From: Actinokineospora alba
Lineage (GTDB): Bacteria; Actinomycetota; Actinomycetes; Mycobacteriales; Pseudonocardiaceae
Length of the DNA: 64,000 bases
Direction of reading: 5' to 3'
Assembly (NCBI RefSeq): GCF_004362515.1
Contig: NZ_SNXU01000001.1
Location: 3,844,001 to 3,908,000, forward strand
Below the pieces are notes generated by a model, which worked only from the letters and a program-made list of their open reading frames with translations, searched no databases and was not told where the DNA came from. The position numbers and the translations under genes were made by a program. This document shows, piece by piece, positions 45,903 to 54,463 of the stretch (position 1 is the first letter of the stretch; each line of letters begins with the position of its first letter).

Positions 45903-45911
45903 TGTTCAACA
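45903..45911. promoter_or_regulatory. Short symmetric site upstream of the smtB-zur pair
   Basis: TGTTCAACA has TGTT/AACA arms and lies 44-52 nt upstream of the ArsR start. SmtB operators contain TGAACA-type arms, so autoregulation is possible. Only one short element is visible. Confidence 0.3.
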
Positions 45912-45960
45912 TCCTAGGCGGTCACTCTATTTCCAGGTCACGGCGACGTGCGGGCATTGC

Positions 45961-46233
45961 TCACACCACCGACAAAGCCACCGCGACGAGCAGTACGAGG
46001 ACGAGCACCCGCCCGAGCCGGTGCCCCGGCGAGAGCGCCTGCCAAGTGGCGGCCAACAACACGGCGACCCCCGCCGCCAGCAACCCCAACAACGCCGCGC
46101 CAAGCACCCCGCGGACCAGCACGCCCGCGGTAAACAGGCCGATGACCACGAGAAACGCCAACAGCGGCGGCACCTTCGCCAACGGCCCCTGACCGGCGAT
46201 GAGCGGTGCCCGAGTGGACCGACCCTGGCGCAA
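45961..46233 (-). CDS. Small membrane protein, DUF6703-like
   Basis: A 90-aa product. TTG at 46233 is 6 nt after AGGAGG, which decides the start. It begins RQGRSTRAPLIAGQGPLAKV and then has two or three hydrophobic segments to the C-terminus. It resembles the small actinobacterial family I know as DUF6703, found near glyS/zur. Function unknown. Confidence 0.65.
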   Translation of the reverse strand: MRQGRSTRAPLIAGQGPLAKVPPLLAFLVVIGLFTAGVLVRGVLGAALLGLLAAGVAVLLAATWQALSPGHRLGRVLVLVLLVAVALSVV

Positions 46234-46984
46234 CGGTGCCTCCTGTGTGATCTCGCTCCGAGTGGAACCTGCCCCAACAGCACTCGACCTGCGGCCAAGA
46301 GCTTAGAAGGCGCCCGCCCGCTCCGCTCCGTCTGCCGCGCCATTCAGAGCCCGCCGACCACACCAAGCAGGCCAGCGCCGCCACTGCCAGCACCGTCACC
46401 GCGGCAGCCACCGCCACCGCAGCGCAGCCCGCCGACAGCGCTGCCGTGCGCAAAGCGCCGCCGCCACCGTTGCCGCTGTGGCCAGCCCCAGCTTGGGACC
46501 AGCGCCGCGGGAGTCAGCGCAGCCCGGCGCAAATCCGGGCAGCCCGGCGTGGCCGCCGCCACCGCTACCGCCGCGCTACCGCCACCGTCGGTGCCGCGCT
46601 GCCGCGCTACCGCTGCCGCGCTACCGCTGCCGCGCTACCGCTGCCGCGCTACCGCTGCCGCGCTACCGCCGCCGCAGTCAGCGCAATTAGCGCAGCCGTC
46701 TCCACCGCCGCCGCTGCGGCCAGCCCCCGCTCGGTACTAGCGCCACCGCCGCAGCCAGCGCTGCCGCCGCAGCCGTCGCCGCCGCGCTGTCGCTGCTACA
46801 GCGATGCAGTCGTCATCACCACTACCCGCTGCAGCCCCGACCGGCCGTGGGGCAGCAGGATCGTTCCCGCCTCCGCCGAGCATGGCGTGGAAGCCGCCGC
46901 GGGTGGGCGATGGTGGCCACGGGCGGGCTCGCCGGGTGGGCTACCGTGCGGCGTCCTCGCACCACCGCCTGGAAGGCCGCCGCC
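46234..46984. other. 750-bp GC-rich low-complexity gap
   Basis: About 46340-46800 is a degenerate run of GCC/CCG-type words with open frames in several phases, giving Ala/Pro/Arg-rich nonsense. The clearest ordered part is the 14-bp tandem repeat at 46601-46670. I see no start with a ribosome site and no protein-like translation. Promoters for the flanking small membrane protein and the ABM gene should lie within it. Confidence 0.6.
46601..46670. repeat. Tandem repeat, 14-bp unit x5
   Basis: GCCGCGCTACCGCT repeats head-to-tail at 46601, 46615, 46629, 46643 and 46657; the last copy has one change. Related half-units occur on both sides. Confidence 0.9.
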
Positions 46985-47359
46985 GTGTTGCTGATCGCCC
47001 GGTTCACCGTCACCGAACCCGAGCCGTTCACCACTCGCGCGCACCGGGCGCTGGAACTGCTGCTTGCCCAGCGCGGCTGCCTTCGTGGGCTGCTCGTGCG
47101 GTCCACCGAGTCCGCCGAGACCTGGGTGTTGACGGTCGAGTTCGCCTCCGTTTCCGCCTACCGCAAGTCGATGTCTCCCTTCGAGGTTCGTGAACACGTG
47201 ATCCCGTTCCTCGCCGAGGCGGACGCCGCCGAGACCGCCGCGTACGAGATCGTGCTCGAAGCCGACCCCGCGACGGTCCGCAGGCACACGAGCCTGCTTG
47301 CCGCCGACGCCGCGACCGTGCGCCTCGGCGAAGCGGGCGGCCCTGCCGAACCTCGGTGA
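46985..47359 (+). CDS. Antibiotic biosynthesis monooxygenase (ABM)-fold protein
   Basis: A 124-aa product from GTG 46985. The N-terminus LLIARFTVTEPEPFTTRAHR, then ALELLLAQRGCLRG and STESAETWVLTVEFAS, are typical of the dimeric alpha-beta ABM/EthD fold. The C-terminal 25 residues are extra. The frame is open to 46847, but that part is Arg-rich and unlike the family. Activity unknown; such proteins range from monooxygenases to haem-binding proteins. Confidence 0.7.
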   Translation: MLLIARFTVTEPEPFTTRAHRALELLLAQRGCLRGLLVRSTESAETWVLTVEFASVSAYRKSMSPFEVREHVIPFLAEADAAETAAYEIVLEADPATVRRHTSLLAADAATVRLGEAGGPAEPR

Positions 47360-47568
47360 CGAGTGACCCCGGTGCGACGTGGCCGTGAATGGCCCGCCTG
47401 TACTGGAACGCTTTCGGTGCAATCAGTCCAGTGGGTGAATATCCGCCATATCCGTAGTTCTTGACCTTGCTTGTTCATCCCTTTGAACACGCTCATTCCC
47501 CCGATCGAGGAAACGATTCGCCGGGATATTCTCCACGCCTGCGACTTTGAGTTCCCCGTGGAGGATCA

Positions 47569-48978
47569 GTGTCAGCCGACCGGATCGATACCGTGGTCAG
47601 TCTCTGCAAGCGTCGAGGCTTCGTGTACCCGTGTGGCGAGATCTACGGCGGCACGAGGTCGGCGTGGGATTACGGCCCGCTCGGCGTGGAGCTCAAGGAC
47701 AACATCAAGCGCGCCTGGTGGAAAACGATGGTGCAGGGACGCGACGACGTCGTGGGTCTCGATTCGTCGGTGATCCTGCCGCGCCCGGTATGGATCGCAT
47801 CCGGGCACGTCAACGCCTTCCACGACCCGCTGGTCGAGTGCACCTCCTGTCACAAGCGCTTCCGCGCGGATCAACTGGCCGAGGAATACGCGGCCCGGAC
47901 CGGCAAGGACGTGGCCGTCGGCGCGGGGGAGGCCACCCCGGTCTTCGACCTGTCCGACGTGCCGTGTCCGAACTGCGGCAACCGCGGGCAGTACACGGAG
48001 CCGCGCGAGTTCAACATGATGCTCAAGACCCATCTCGGCCCGGTGGAAACCGAAGAGGGAATGCACTACCTGCGCCCCGAAACCGCGCAGGGCATTTTCG
48101 TGAACTTCCTGAACGTGCAGACCACCTCCCGTCGCAAGCCGCCGTTCGGTATCGGTCAGATCGGCAAGTCGTTCCGCAACGAGATCACTCCTGGCAACTT
48201 CATCTTCCGCACCCGCGAGTTCGAGCAGATGGAGATGGAGTTCTTCGTCGAGCCCGGCACGGACGACGAATGGCACCAGTACTGGATCGACGAGCGGACA
48301 CGCTGGTACACCGATCTGGGTATCGCCAAGGACAACCTGCGGGTCTACGAGCACCCGCAGGAGAAGCTGTCGCACTACTCCAAGCGGACCGTGGACATCG
48401 AGTACCGCTTCAGGTTCGGCGGCCAGGAATGGGGTGAGTTGGAGGGCATCGCCAACCGCGGCGACTTCGACTTGACGACGCACTCCAACCATTCCGGGGT
48501 CGACCTGTCGTACTTCGACCACGCCACCGGAAACCGTTACCGGCCCTATGTCATCGAGCCCGCCGCAGGCGTGGGCCGCCCGATGATGGCCTTCCTCCTC
48601 GACGCCTACTCCGAGGACGAAGCACCCAACGCCAAGGGCGGTGTCGACACCCGGATCGTCCTGCGGCTCGACCGCAGGCTGGCGCCGATCAAGGTCGCTG
48701 TCCTCCCGCTTTCGCGCAACGCGGACCTCTCGCCGAAGGCCCGTGATCTCGCGGCGAGCCTGCGCAAGCACTGGAACGTCGACTTCGACGACGCCGGGGC
48801 GATCGGCCGCCGGTACCGCAGGCAGGATGAGATCGGCACCCCGTTCTGCGTCACCGTCGACTTCGACACCCTCAACGACCACGCGGTGACCGTCCGGGAA
48901 CGCGACACCATGTCGCAGGACCGTGTTTCGATGGACCAGTTGGAGTCGTACCTGGCTGGTCAGCTCATCGGCTGCTGA
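47569..48978 (+). CDS. glyS: Glycyl-tRNA synthetase (dimeric type)
   Basis: A 469-aa product with GTG 4 nt after GGAGG. The N-terminus TVVSLCKRRGFVYPCGEIYG and class II motifs YLRPETAQGIFVNFLNVQ, FGIGQIGKSFRNEITPGNFI and GVGRPMMAFLLDAYSED are clear. Cysteines CTSCHKRF and CPNCGNRGQ suggest a zinc site. This is the alpha2 form. The C-terminus is the anticodon-binding domain. Confidence 0.97.
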   Translation: MSADRIDTVVSLCKRRGFVYPCGEIYGGTRSAWDYGPLGVELKDNIKRAWWKTMVQGRDDVVGLDSSVILPRPVWIASGHVNAFHDPLVECTSCHKRFRADQLAEEYAARTGKDVAVGAGEATPVFDLSDVPCPNCGNRGQYTEPREFNMMLKTHLGPVETEEGMHYLRPETAQGIFVNFLNVQTTSRRKPPFGIGQIGKSFRNEITPGNFIFRTREFEQMEMEFFVEPGTDDEWHQYWIDERTRWYTDLGIAKDNLRVYEHPQEKLSHYSKRTVDIEYRFRFGGQEWGELEGIANRGDFDLTTHSNHSGVDLSYFDHATGNRYRPYVIEPAAGVGRPMMAFLLDAYSEDEAPNAKGGVDTRIVLRLDRRLAPIKVAVLPLSRNADLSPKARDLAASLRKHWNVDFDDAGAIGRRYRRQDEIGTPFCVTVDFDTLNDHAVTVRERDTMSQDRVSMDQLESYLAGQLIGC

Positions 48979-48985
48979 GTGCCGC

Positions 48986-49930
48986 TCAGGAGGCCACCAC
49001 CTCCGGCCTCGGTCGGGCCGACGCCAACCGGTAGGCGCCGCGCAGTTCGTCCACGACGGCCGCGGTGTCGTCGCGGATTCGGCCTGGTGTGGTGTGCACG
49101 GACACCACACCGTGCGCGGTGAGGCGAGCGGCCCTGGTCGACACCGTGTGTTCGGTGCGCGGTGCCCAGGGACGGTGGATGTCGGCGTCCCAGGCCATCG
49201 CGATGTCGTCCCACCACGCGTCGACCAAGCCGAGGTGGACATCGTCGGGCGTGCTCAGGCGCGCACCCCACTGGGGCGGTGGCAGCCCGGCCCGCTCGAC
49301 CAGTTCGCGAGCGATCCGGCCGCCCGCCAACCGGATGCCCCGATCGATGTCGCCCAAGACCTGCCGCAGCAACGTCGTTCCGCGAGTGGAGCCGCGCGCG
49401 AGTTCGTCGTGCACGGCGTCGAGGCTCACGCCGCCCCGGTGCACGGCTTCGAGCACGAGGATGCGGACCTCCCCGAATGTCGGTGTCCGCCGACAGGCAT
49501 CCACAGTCGCCCGAGCGAGTGGGGCCGTGGCGAAACCCTTACGCCACAGAGGGTCCGGTGGACGATGGGTACGCTCCACGGTGACCGAGCCGTCGGTTCG
49601 CTGCGGCCCGCGGTCCGGGACAAGCAGGTGGATGGCTCCCATCGGGGGCAGCGGCAAACCATGCAGCCACATCGCTTCCCGGCCGGTCACGACACCCTCC
49701 GGGCCCACCATTCGCAGCGCCGCCTGCAGACGTTGGGTGCGCACCGGCGGGGCGTCGCTGAGCAGCACGACCCCCGGCTGAAGTCGTTGCCACGGCCCGT
49801 CTCGCCGACATCGGTGCTGGATGCTGCGCCCGGAAAGCCCCAGTGCGACAAGTTCCGACGCGCGGGCGACACGGTGTGGGAACAGGCTCGGGAGATGGTC
49901 GAGATCGAGCACGGCTCGGTTGGATTCCAT
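48986..49930 (-). CDS. AbiEi-like protein with predicted nuclease-fold C-terminus
   Basis: A 314-aa product from ATG 49930; the frame to 50065 is open but the N-terminal helix-turn-helix fits this start. The N-terminal part SLFPHRVARASELVALGLSG, then RDGPWQRLQPGVVLL, resembles the AbiEi antitoxin domain. The C-terminal WWDDIAMAWDADIHRPW and VVSVHTTPGRIRDD look like the PD-(D/E)XK-like tail of large actinobacterial families. No AbiEii toxin is adjacent, so a toxin-antitoxin role is not supported. Confidence 0.65.
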   Translation of the reverse strand: MESNRAVLDLDHLPSLFPHRVARASELVALGLSGRSIQHRCRRDGPWQRLQPGVVLLSDAPPVRTQRLQAALRMVGPEGVVTGREAMWLHGLPLPPMGAIHLLVPDRGPQRTDGSVTVERTHRPPDPLWRKGFATAPLARATVDACRRTPTFGEVRILVLEAVHRGGVSLDAVHDELARGSTRGTTLLRQVLGDIDRGIRLAGGRIARELVERAGLPPPQWGARLSTPDDVHLGLVDAWWDDIAMAWDADIHRPWAPRTEHTVSTRAARLTAHGVVSVHTTPGRIRDDTAAVVDELRGAYRLASARPRPEVVAS

Positions 49931-50097
49931 GCCTCGAGCAAATCGTGATCTTGGCGGCTTCACCAGGGTGGCGGGTTCCGCTGTGGATGATGTGGCGTGT
50001 CTGTGGACAACTCGGTCCGGGGTGTGGGGATTCGTCATGACCATCACGTACAGTCCCCGGGCCACCCCCGTGCGCGATTGGTGAAAGGATGCGGACT

Positions 50098-50745
50098 GTG
50101 TCTCCCCACCCCCGTCCCGTCCTGCGCTTTTTCCGCCGGCTGTTCATCGGAATGACGCTGATGAGCATGCTGGTCGTCGGCGGCACGGCGTTCCGGGTGT
50201 GGCAGGTCGGCCGGGTCGATGATCGTGATCACGCCGATGTCGTCGTGGTACTCGGCGCCGCCCAGTACGCGGGCAAACCGTCGAAGGTCCTGGAAGCCCG
50301 CCTGCGCAAGGCGAAAGCCCTCTACGACGAAGGTGTCGCCGAGTACGTCGTCACCGGTGGCGGCAGGCGCGCCGGGGATCGTTTCACCGAAGCGGAGGCG
50401 GGCCGAAAGTGGCTCGTCGACCGGGGGGTGCCCAAGGAGAAGGTCATCGGTGTCGGCGAGGGCAATGACACTCTAGGCACCATGCGCGCCGTCGCGACCG
50501 AGGTCAGGCAGCGCGGCTGGGGCTCAGCGGTGATCGTCAGCGACCCGTGGCACTCCCTGCGCGCCCGCACCATGGCGCACGACGCGGGGATCGATGCCTG
50601 GACGTCGCCGACGCATTCGGGGCCGATCGTGCAGACCCGCGAGACGCAAGCCCGCTACATCCTTCGCGAGACCGCCGCGCTGCTCTATTACCGCGCGACC
50701 AAAGCCCCGGCCGATGGGATCGTGCTCGACAGCGAAGTCGGCTGA
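50098..50745 (+). CDS. YdcF/DUF218-family membrane-anchored protein
   Basis: A 215-aa product from GTG 50098 (GAAAGG 9 nt upstream); ATG 50089 would add three residues but sits on the ribosome site. One N-terminal hydrophobic anchor is followed by the DUF218 domain: DVVVVLGAAQYAGKPSKVLE, YVVTGGGR, NTLGTMRAV-like GNDTLGTMRAVATEV and SDPWHSLRART. Such proteins act at the envelope; some modify sugars or vancomycin response. Role unknown. Confidence 0.85.
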   Translation: MSPHPRPVLRFFRRLFIGMTLMSMLVVGGTAFRVWQVGRVDDRDHADVVVVLGAAQYAGKPSKVLEARLRKAKALYDEGVAEYVVTGGGRRAGDRFTEAEAGRKWLVDRGVPKEKVIGVGEGNDTLGTMRAVATEVRQRGWGSAVIVSDPWHSLRARTMAHDAGIDAWTSPTHSGPIVQTRETQARYILRETAALLYYRATKAPADGIVLDSEVG

Positions 50746-50765
50746 CCGGCACGTACCCTCAGCCC

Positions 50766-52031
50766 GTGAGCCCCGGCTACTCAGATCATGACAGCGAACG
50801 GCTGTTCGCCGAGCCGCCCAAGGTCGCGGCCCTTCCCGGCTCCTGGCCTGCCGTGCGCACCCCGTTCAGCCGCGACCGCGCGCGAGTCCTGCACTCGGCC
50901 GCGTTGCGGCGGCTCGCGGGAAAAACCCAGGTCGTAGGCCCCAATGAGGGCTCCGAGGTGCACGGCATCCCGCGAACCCGGCTGACCCACTCGCTCGAGG
51001 TCGCCCAGATCGGCCGGGGGATCGCCGAGGAACTCGGCTGCGATCCGGACATCGTGGACACCGCGGGACTCGCCCACGACATCGGCCACCCGCCGTTCGG
51101 TCACAACGGCGAACGCGCGCTGGACGAGTCGTCGCAGGCCTGCGGGGGTTTCGAGGGCAACGCACAGACATTGCGGATCCTGACCCGCCTCGAACCGAAG
51201 ATCCTCGGTCACGGCCTGAACCTGACCAGGGCGTCGCTCGACGCCGCCACGAAGTACCCGTGGCCGCGCCGCGCGGGCATCCGGAAGTTCGGTGTCTACG
51301 AGGACGACCTCGCGGTGTTCGACTGGATGCGCGACGGCGCCCCGGGTGATCGCCGGTGCATAGAGGCGCAGGTCATGGACTGGTCCGACGACGTCGCGTA
51401 CTCAGTGCACGACGTCGAGGACGGGGTACGGGCAGGCCGCATCTCACTGAGCGCCCTGGCCGACTCGACGGAACGCGCGGTGATCGCCGAGCTGGCCGCC
51501 AAACATTTCTCCACCGAACCCATCTCGGCGCTGGAGGAGGCAGCGACCGTGCTGCTGGACCTTCCGGTCGTCGGCGACCTCGCGGAAAGGGAGTACGACG
51601 GGTCGCTCGACGCCCAGGTGGCGCTGAAGCGGCTGACCAGCGAGCTGGTGGGCCGGTTCGCCGCCGCCGCGGTCACCGGTACGCGCGAAGCACACGGTCC
51701 AGGGCCGCTCATCAGGTACGCGGCTGATCTGGTCGTGCCGGAGCGGGTGGCCTCCGAGGTCGCACTGCTCAAGGCGATGGCCGTGCACTTCGTTTTAAGC
51801 GACCCGGTTCGGCTGGCCATGCAACGCGAACAGCGCGCTCTGATCGCCAGTCTGGTGGAGACGTTGACCGAACGCGGCCCAGCTGTGCTGGAGCCCGCGT
51901 TCCTGCCCGCATGGCATGCCGCGGCGGACGACGCGGAACGGCTTCGGGTGGTGGTCGACCAGGTCGCGTCGCTGACCGACGCCCAGGCGATCGTCTGGCA
52001 CGCGGAGCTTGTGGACAACTTCCGAGCCTGA
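50766..52031 (+). CDS. dgt: dGTP triphosphohydrolase-like HD protein
   Basis: A 421-aa product from GTG 50766. HD residues lie in RTRLTHSLEVAQIGRG and TAGLAHDIGHPPFGHNGE, followed by GGFEGNAQTLRILTRLE, all diagnostic of deoxyguanosinetriphosphate triphosphohydrolase-like proteins that control dNTP pools. TACCCT at 50754-50759 ends 6 nt before the GTG. In mycobacteria dgt is next to dnaG; here three other genes intervene. Confidence 0.95.
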   Translation: MSPGYSDHDSERLFAEPPKVAALPGSWPAVRTPFSRDRARVLHSAALRRLAGKTQVVGPNEGSEVHGIPRTRLTHSLEVAQIGRGIAEELGCDPDIVDTAGLAHDIGHPPFGHNGERALDESSQACGGFEGNAQTLRILTRLEPKILGHGLNLTRASLDAATKYPWPRRAGIRKFGVYEDDLAVFDWMRDGAPGDRRCIEAQVMDWSDDVAYSVHDVEDGVRAGRISLSALADSTERAVIAELAAKHFSTEPISALEEAATVLLDLPVVGDLAEREYDGSLDAQVALKRLTSELVGRFAAAAVTGTREAHGPGPLIRYAADLVVPERVASEVALLKAMAVHFVLSDPVRLAMQREQRALIASLVETLTERGPAVLEPAFLPAWHAAADDAERLRVVVDQVASLTDAQAIVWHAELVDNFRA

Positions 52032-52086
52032 TCGCTGTGAAGTGGCACACTCGACTGACGGACATCACAAGTCGGGGAGTCAAGCC

Positions 52087-53172
52087 GTGTCGCATCTCGA
52101 TTTCGCTCTTGCTCTGCACCGCGCGGTAGCGGGCAAGCCCACCGAACAAGTGTGTTGGTCGCCTTACTCGGTGGCCAGCGCGCTCGGTTTGCTTGCTCTA
52201 GGCGCCCGTGGCGACAGTCGCCAGGAACTGGTCGACCTCCTTGGTCCGCTGGACGAGCTGACCGCCACGATCGCGGGGGCGGCCACCTTGGACAAACCGG
52301 CACGGGACGAGGACGAACCCGCGATCGCCGTCGCGAACACGCTTTGGGCGGATGCGAAGATCACAGTCGAGGACGCCTTCGTCGACGAGCTGTCCCGGTG
52401 GTCGGACGGATCGGTGCGCAACGCGCCTTTCCAGCACGAGCCCCAAAAGGCACGCGACGAGATCAACGCCGACGTCGCCGAGACGACGCGGGGTCTCATC
52501 CCCGAGTTGCTGCCCGAGGGGTCGATCGACACCGACACCGTGTCGGCCTTGGTCAACGCGCTGTATCTGAAGTGCGCGTGGCGCAAGAAGTTTCGGGAGC
52601 ACGCCACCGAGCCGAAGTCGTTCCAGACTCCGGCGGGTTCGGTGGACGTGCCCACGATGGAGTTGAACGAACAGGTCGGTTATGCCAAGGCTGATGGCTG
52701 GGTCGTTGTCGCGCTGCCCGCGGTCGGAGGCGTGGAGGCGGTGATCCTGCTTCCGGACGGCGACCTAGCCGACATCGAACCGACGCTCACCGCCGAAGCC
52801 CTTGGCGCACTGCTCAGTGCGCCTGAGTCGACGCAGGTCGCGTTGAGCCTGCCGAAGCTCAAGCTGACCACGCAAGCCGAGCTGTCGATCGCATTGCGGG
52901 GGCTCGGGGTGACCACGGTGTTCGGCGACAAAGCGGACCTGTCGGGAATCAGTCCCGACCCGCTCGCCGTGCAATCGATCCTGCACGAGTCGGTGCTGAA
53001 GGTCGACGAAGACGGATTCGAGGGCGCGGCGGCGACGGCGGTGATGATGCGGTTGATGTCGATGCCCGCCGAACCGGTAGAGGTGGTCGTGGACAAGCCG
53101 TTCCTGTTGCTCGTCCGGCACGTCGACACCGGCGCGGTGTACTTCATGGCGCGGGTCACAGACCCGTCCTGA
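52087..53172 (+). CDS. Cytoplasmic serpin (serine protease inhibitor)
   Basis: A 361-aa product, GTG after GGGGAG. The serpin core is visible: VCWSPYSVASALGLLALGAR, VNALYLKCAWRKKF, DGWVVVALPAVGGVEAVILL, SLPKLKL, and VLKVDEDGFEGAAATAV followed by DKPFLLLVRH. The hinge Gly310 counts as P15, predicting P1-P1' Met324-Ser325, 37 residues from the end. Short Ala-rich hinge residues favour an inhibitory protein. There is no signal peptide, so the target should be intracellular. P14 is Phe rather than Thr or Ser, which may weaken insertion. Confidence 0.93.
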   Translation: MSHLDFALALHRAVAGKPTEQVCWSPYSVASALGLLALGARGDSRQELVDLLGPLDELTATIAGAATLDKPARDEDEPAIAVANTLWADAKITVEDAFVDELSRWSDGSVRNAPFQHEPQKARDEINADVAETTRGLIPELLPEGSIDTDTVSALVNALYLKCAWRKKFREHATEPKSFQTPAGSVDVPTMELNEQVGYAKADGWVVVALPAVGGVEAVILLPDGDLADIEPTLTAEALGALLSAPESTQVALSLPKLKLTTQAELSIALRGLGVTTVFGDKADLSGISPDPLAVQSILHESVLKVDEDGFEGAAATAVMMRLMSMPAEPVEVVVDKPFLLLVRHVDTGAVYFMARVTDPS

Positions 53173-53252
53173 GTCGAGCTGTCACACCTTCTCGAGGTGT
53201 GTCGTCCTCATCGTGAACGGCCCGGATCGGGGGCCGACCTGAGGAGGTCGAC

Positions 53253-53819
53253 ATGTCGCGAATCGCTGGTGTCACGCAGAAGGACGCGCCGCTGCTGGTG
53301 CGGGCCATGTACTGGTTCGCCAAGCGCCGCTTCGGGGCCGTGCCGGAACCGTTCGCGGTGTCGGCACACCACCGCAAGCTGCTCATCGCCAGTGCTCGAC
53401 ATGAGATGGCGGTGGAGAAGGCGTCGAAGGAACTGCCCGCCAGTGTCCGGGAGCTGGCGGTGTACCGGGTGGCGCAGCAGTTGGGCTGCTCGTGGTGCGT
53501 GGACTTCGGCACCATGTTGCAGCGGCACGAGGGGCTGGACATCGAGCGACTGAAAGAGATCGACAACTACGCCGAATCGGATGCCTACAGCGCGCACGAG
53601 CGACTCGCCATCGCCTACGCGGACGCGATGACCGCCAGCCCGGGCACCGTGACCGACGAGCAGGTCGCTGAGCTGAAGGAGGCGTTCGGGGAGAAAGGGG
53701 TGATCGAACTCAGCTACCAGATCGGCCTGGAGAACATGCGGGCCCGCGTCAACAGCGCTTTGGGCATCGTCGACCAGGGCTTCACCAGCGGCGACGCCTG
53801 CCGGGTGCCGACCAACTGA
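53253..53819 (+). CDS. Carboxymuconolactone decarboxylase (AhpD-like) protein
   Basis: A 188-aa product with ATG after GAGGAGG. The core VYRVAQQLGCSWCVDFGTML has a CxxC redox pair in the AhpD-like helical fold, and GVIELSYQIGLENMRARVNS closes the domain. It is likely a peroxidase-type or thiol-dependent enzyme, not a true decarboxylase. A sigma-J/ECF41 gene lies in the opposite direction 645 nt downstream; such pairs co-occur in actinomycetes. Confidence 0.85.
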   Translation: MSRIAGVTQKDAPLLVRAMYWFAKRRFGAVPEPFAVSAHHRKLLIASARHEMAVEKASKELPASVRELAVYRVAQQLGCSWCVDFGTMLQRHEGLDIERLKEIDNYAESDAYSAHERLAIAYADAMTASPGTVTDEQVAELKEAFGEKGVIELSYQIGLENMRARVNSALGIVDQGFTSGDACRVPTN

Positions 53820-54463
53820 TCCGCACGTCCCGCGCGGGCCCACGCGGGAAAGAGCAGTGGGAGGACCGAGGTCGCAGAGCGGTTAGGCGGCGACTGGCTC
53901 GGCGCGCTACGGGGACTACGTGGCGGCGGCGTGCGGGTGTGCTGGTCGCGCGCCGGGGGCTGTCGGGGCGCTGTGGGGGCGGGGCTGAGGTGTCCCGCGC
54001 CCGATCGGTGCGGTGCCCAGCCAGCCAGTCTGTGCCGGCGGGTTGGACCTGAACGTGCGGTGCAGTGTCGGGTTGCGTTAAGCGGGGCTGAGCTGAGCCG
54101 TGTGTCCGGCTGGGCCGAGCCGTGTCCGCTGAGCTGAGCTGAGCCGTGTGTCCGGCTGGGCCGAGCCGTGTCCGCTGAGCTGAGCTGAGCCGTGTGTCCG
54201 GCTGGGCCGAGCCGTGTCCGCTGAGCTGAGCTGAGCCGTGTGTCCGGCTGGGCCGAGCCATGTCCGCCTGCGCTGTCTGGCTGGGTCGGCTGCGCCGAGC
54301 CGTGTGGGGCTGCGCTGGGCCGGGCTGTGCCGAGTTGGGTCCGGCTGGGTCGAGCCGTGCGTCCGGCTGAGTTGAGCCGTCCTGTGCCGTGCCGGGTCAC
54401 CGGGGCGGGGCTGGAAGGGCCCCGGGGATTGGTGGCCTCAGTGGTGGTGGAGCGCCTGCCCGG
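53820..54463. other. Repeat-rich intergenic region
   Basis: It consists of the 46-bp tandem repeat at 54092-54272 and a longer flank of diverged copies of GCTGGGCCGAGCCGTG and CTGAGCTGAGCC to about 54400. The first 250 bp show no gene. Open frames in this region are repeat artefacts and lack starts with ribosome sites. Confidence 0.6.
54092..54272. repeat. Tandem repeat, 46-bp unit, about 4 copies
   Basis: Units start at 54092, 54138, 54184 and 54230 with GCTGAGCCGTGTGTCCGGCT and contain GGGCCGAGCCGTGTCCGCTG. Copies 1-3 are nearly identical and the fourth decays after about 40 bp. The period is not divisible by three, so the repeats cannot encode a repeated peptide. Confidence 0.9.

Noticed and set aside
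46446..46994. 182-aa Pro/Arg/Ala-rich rightward frame before the ABM gene
   Set aside because: Made of GCC/CCG low-complexity repeats, without ribosome site, and reading out of frame with the ABM product.
48986..49930. Type IV toxin-antitoxin system at the AbiEi-like gene
   Set aside because: Only the antitoxin-like domain is recognisable; neighbours are glyS and YdcF, with no AbiEii nucleotidyltransferase.
44200..54272. CRISPR arrays at the tandem repeats
   Set aside because: Units are directly adjacent without unique spacers, and no cas genes are present.
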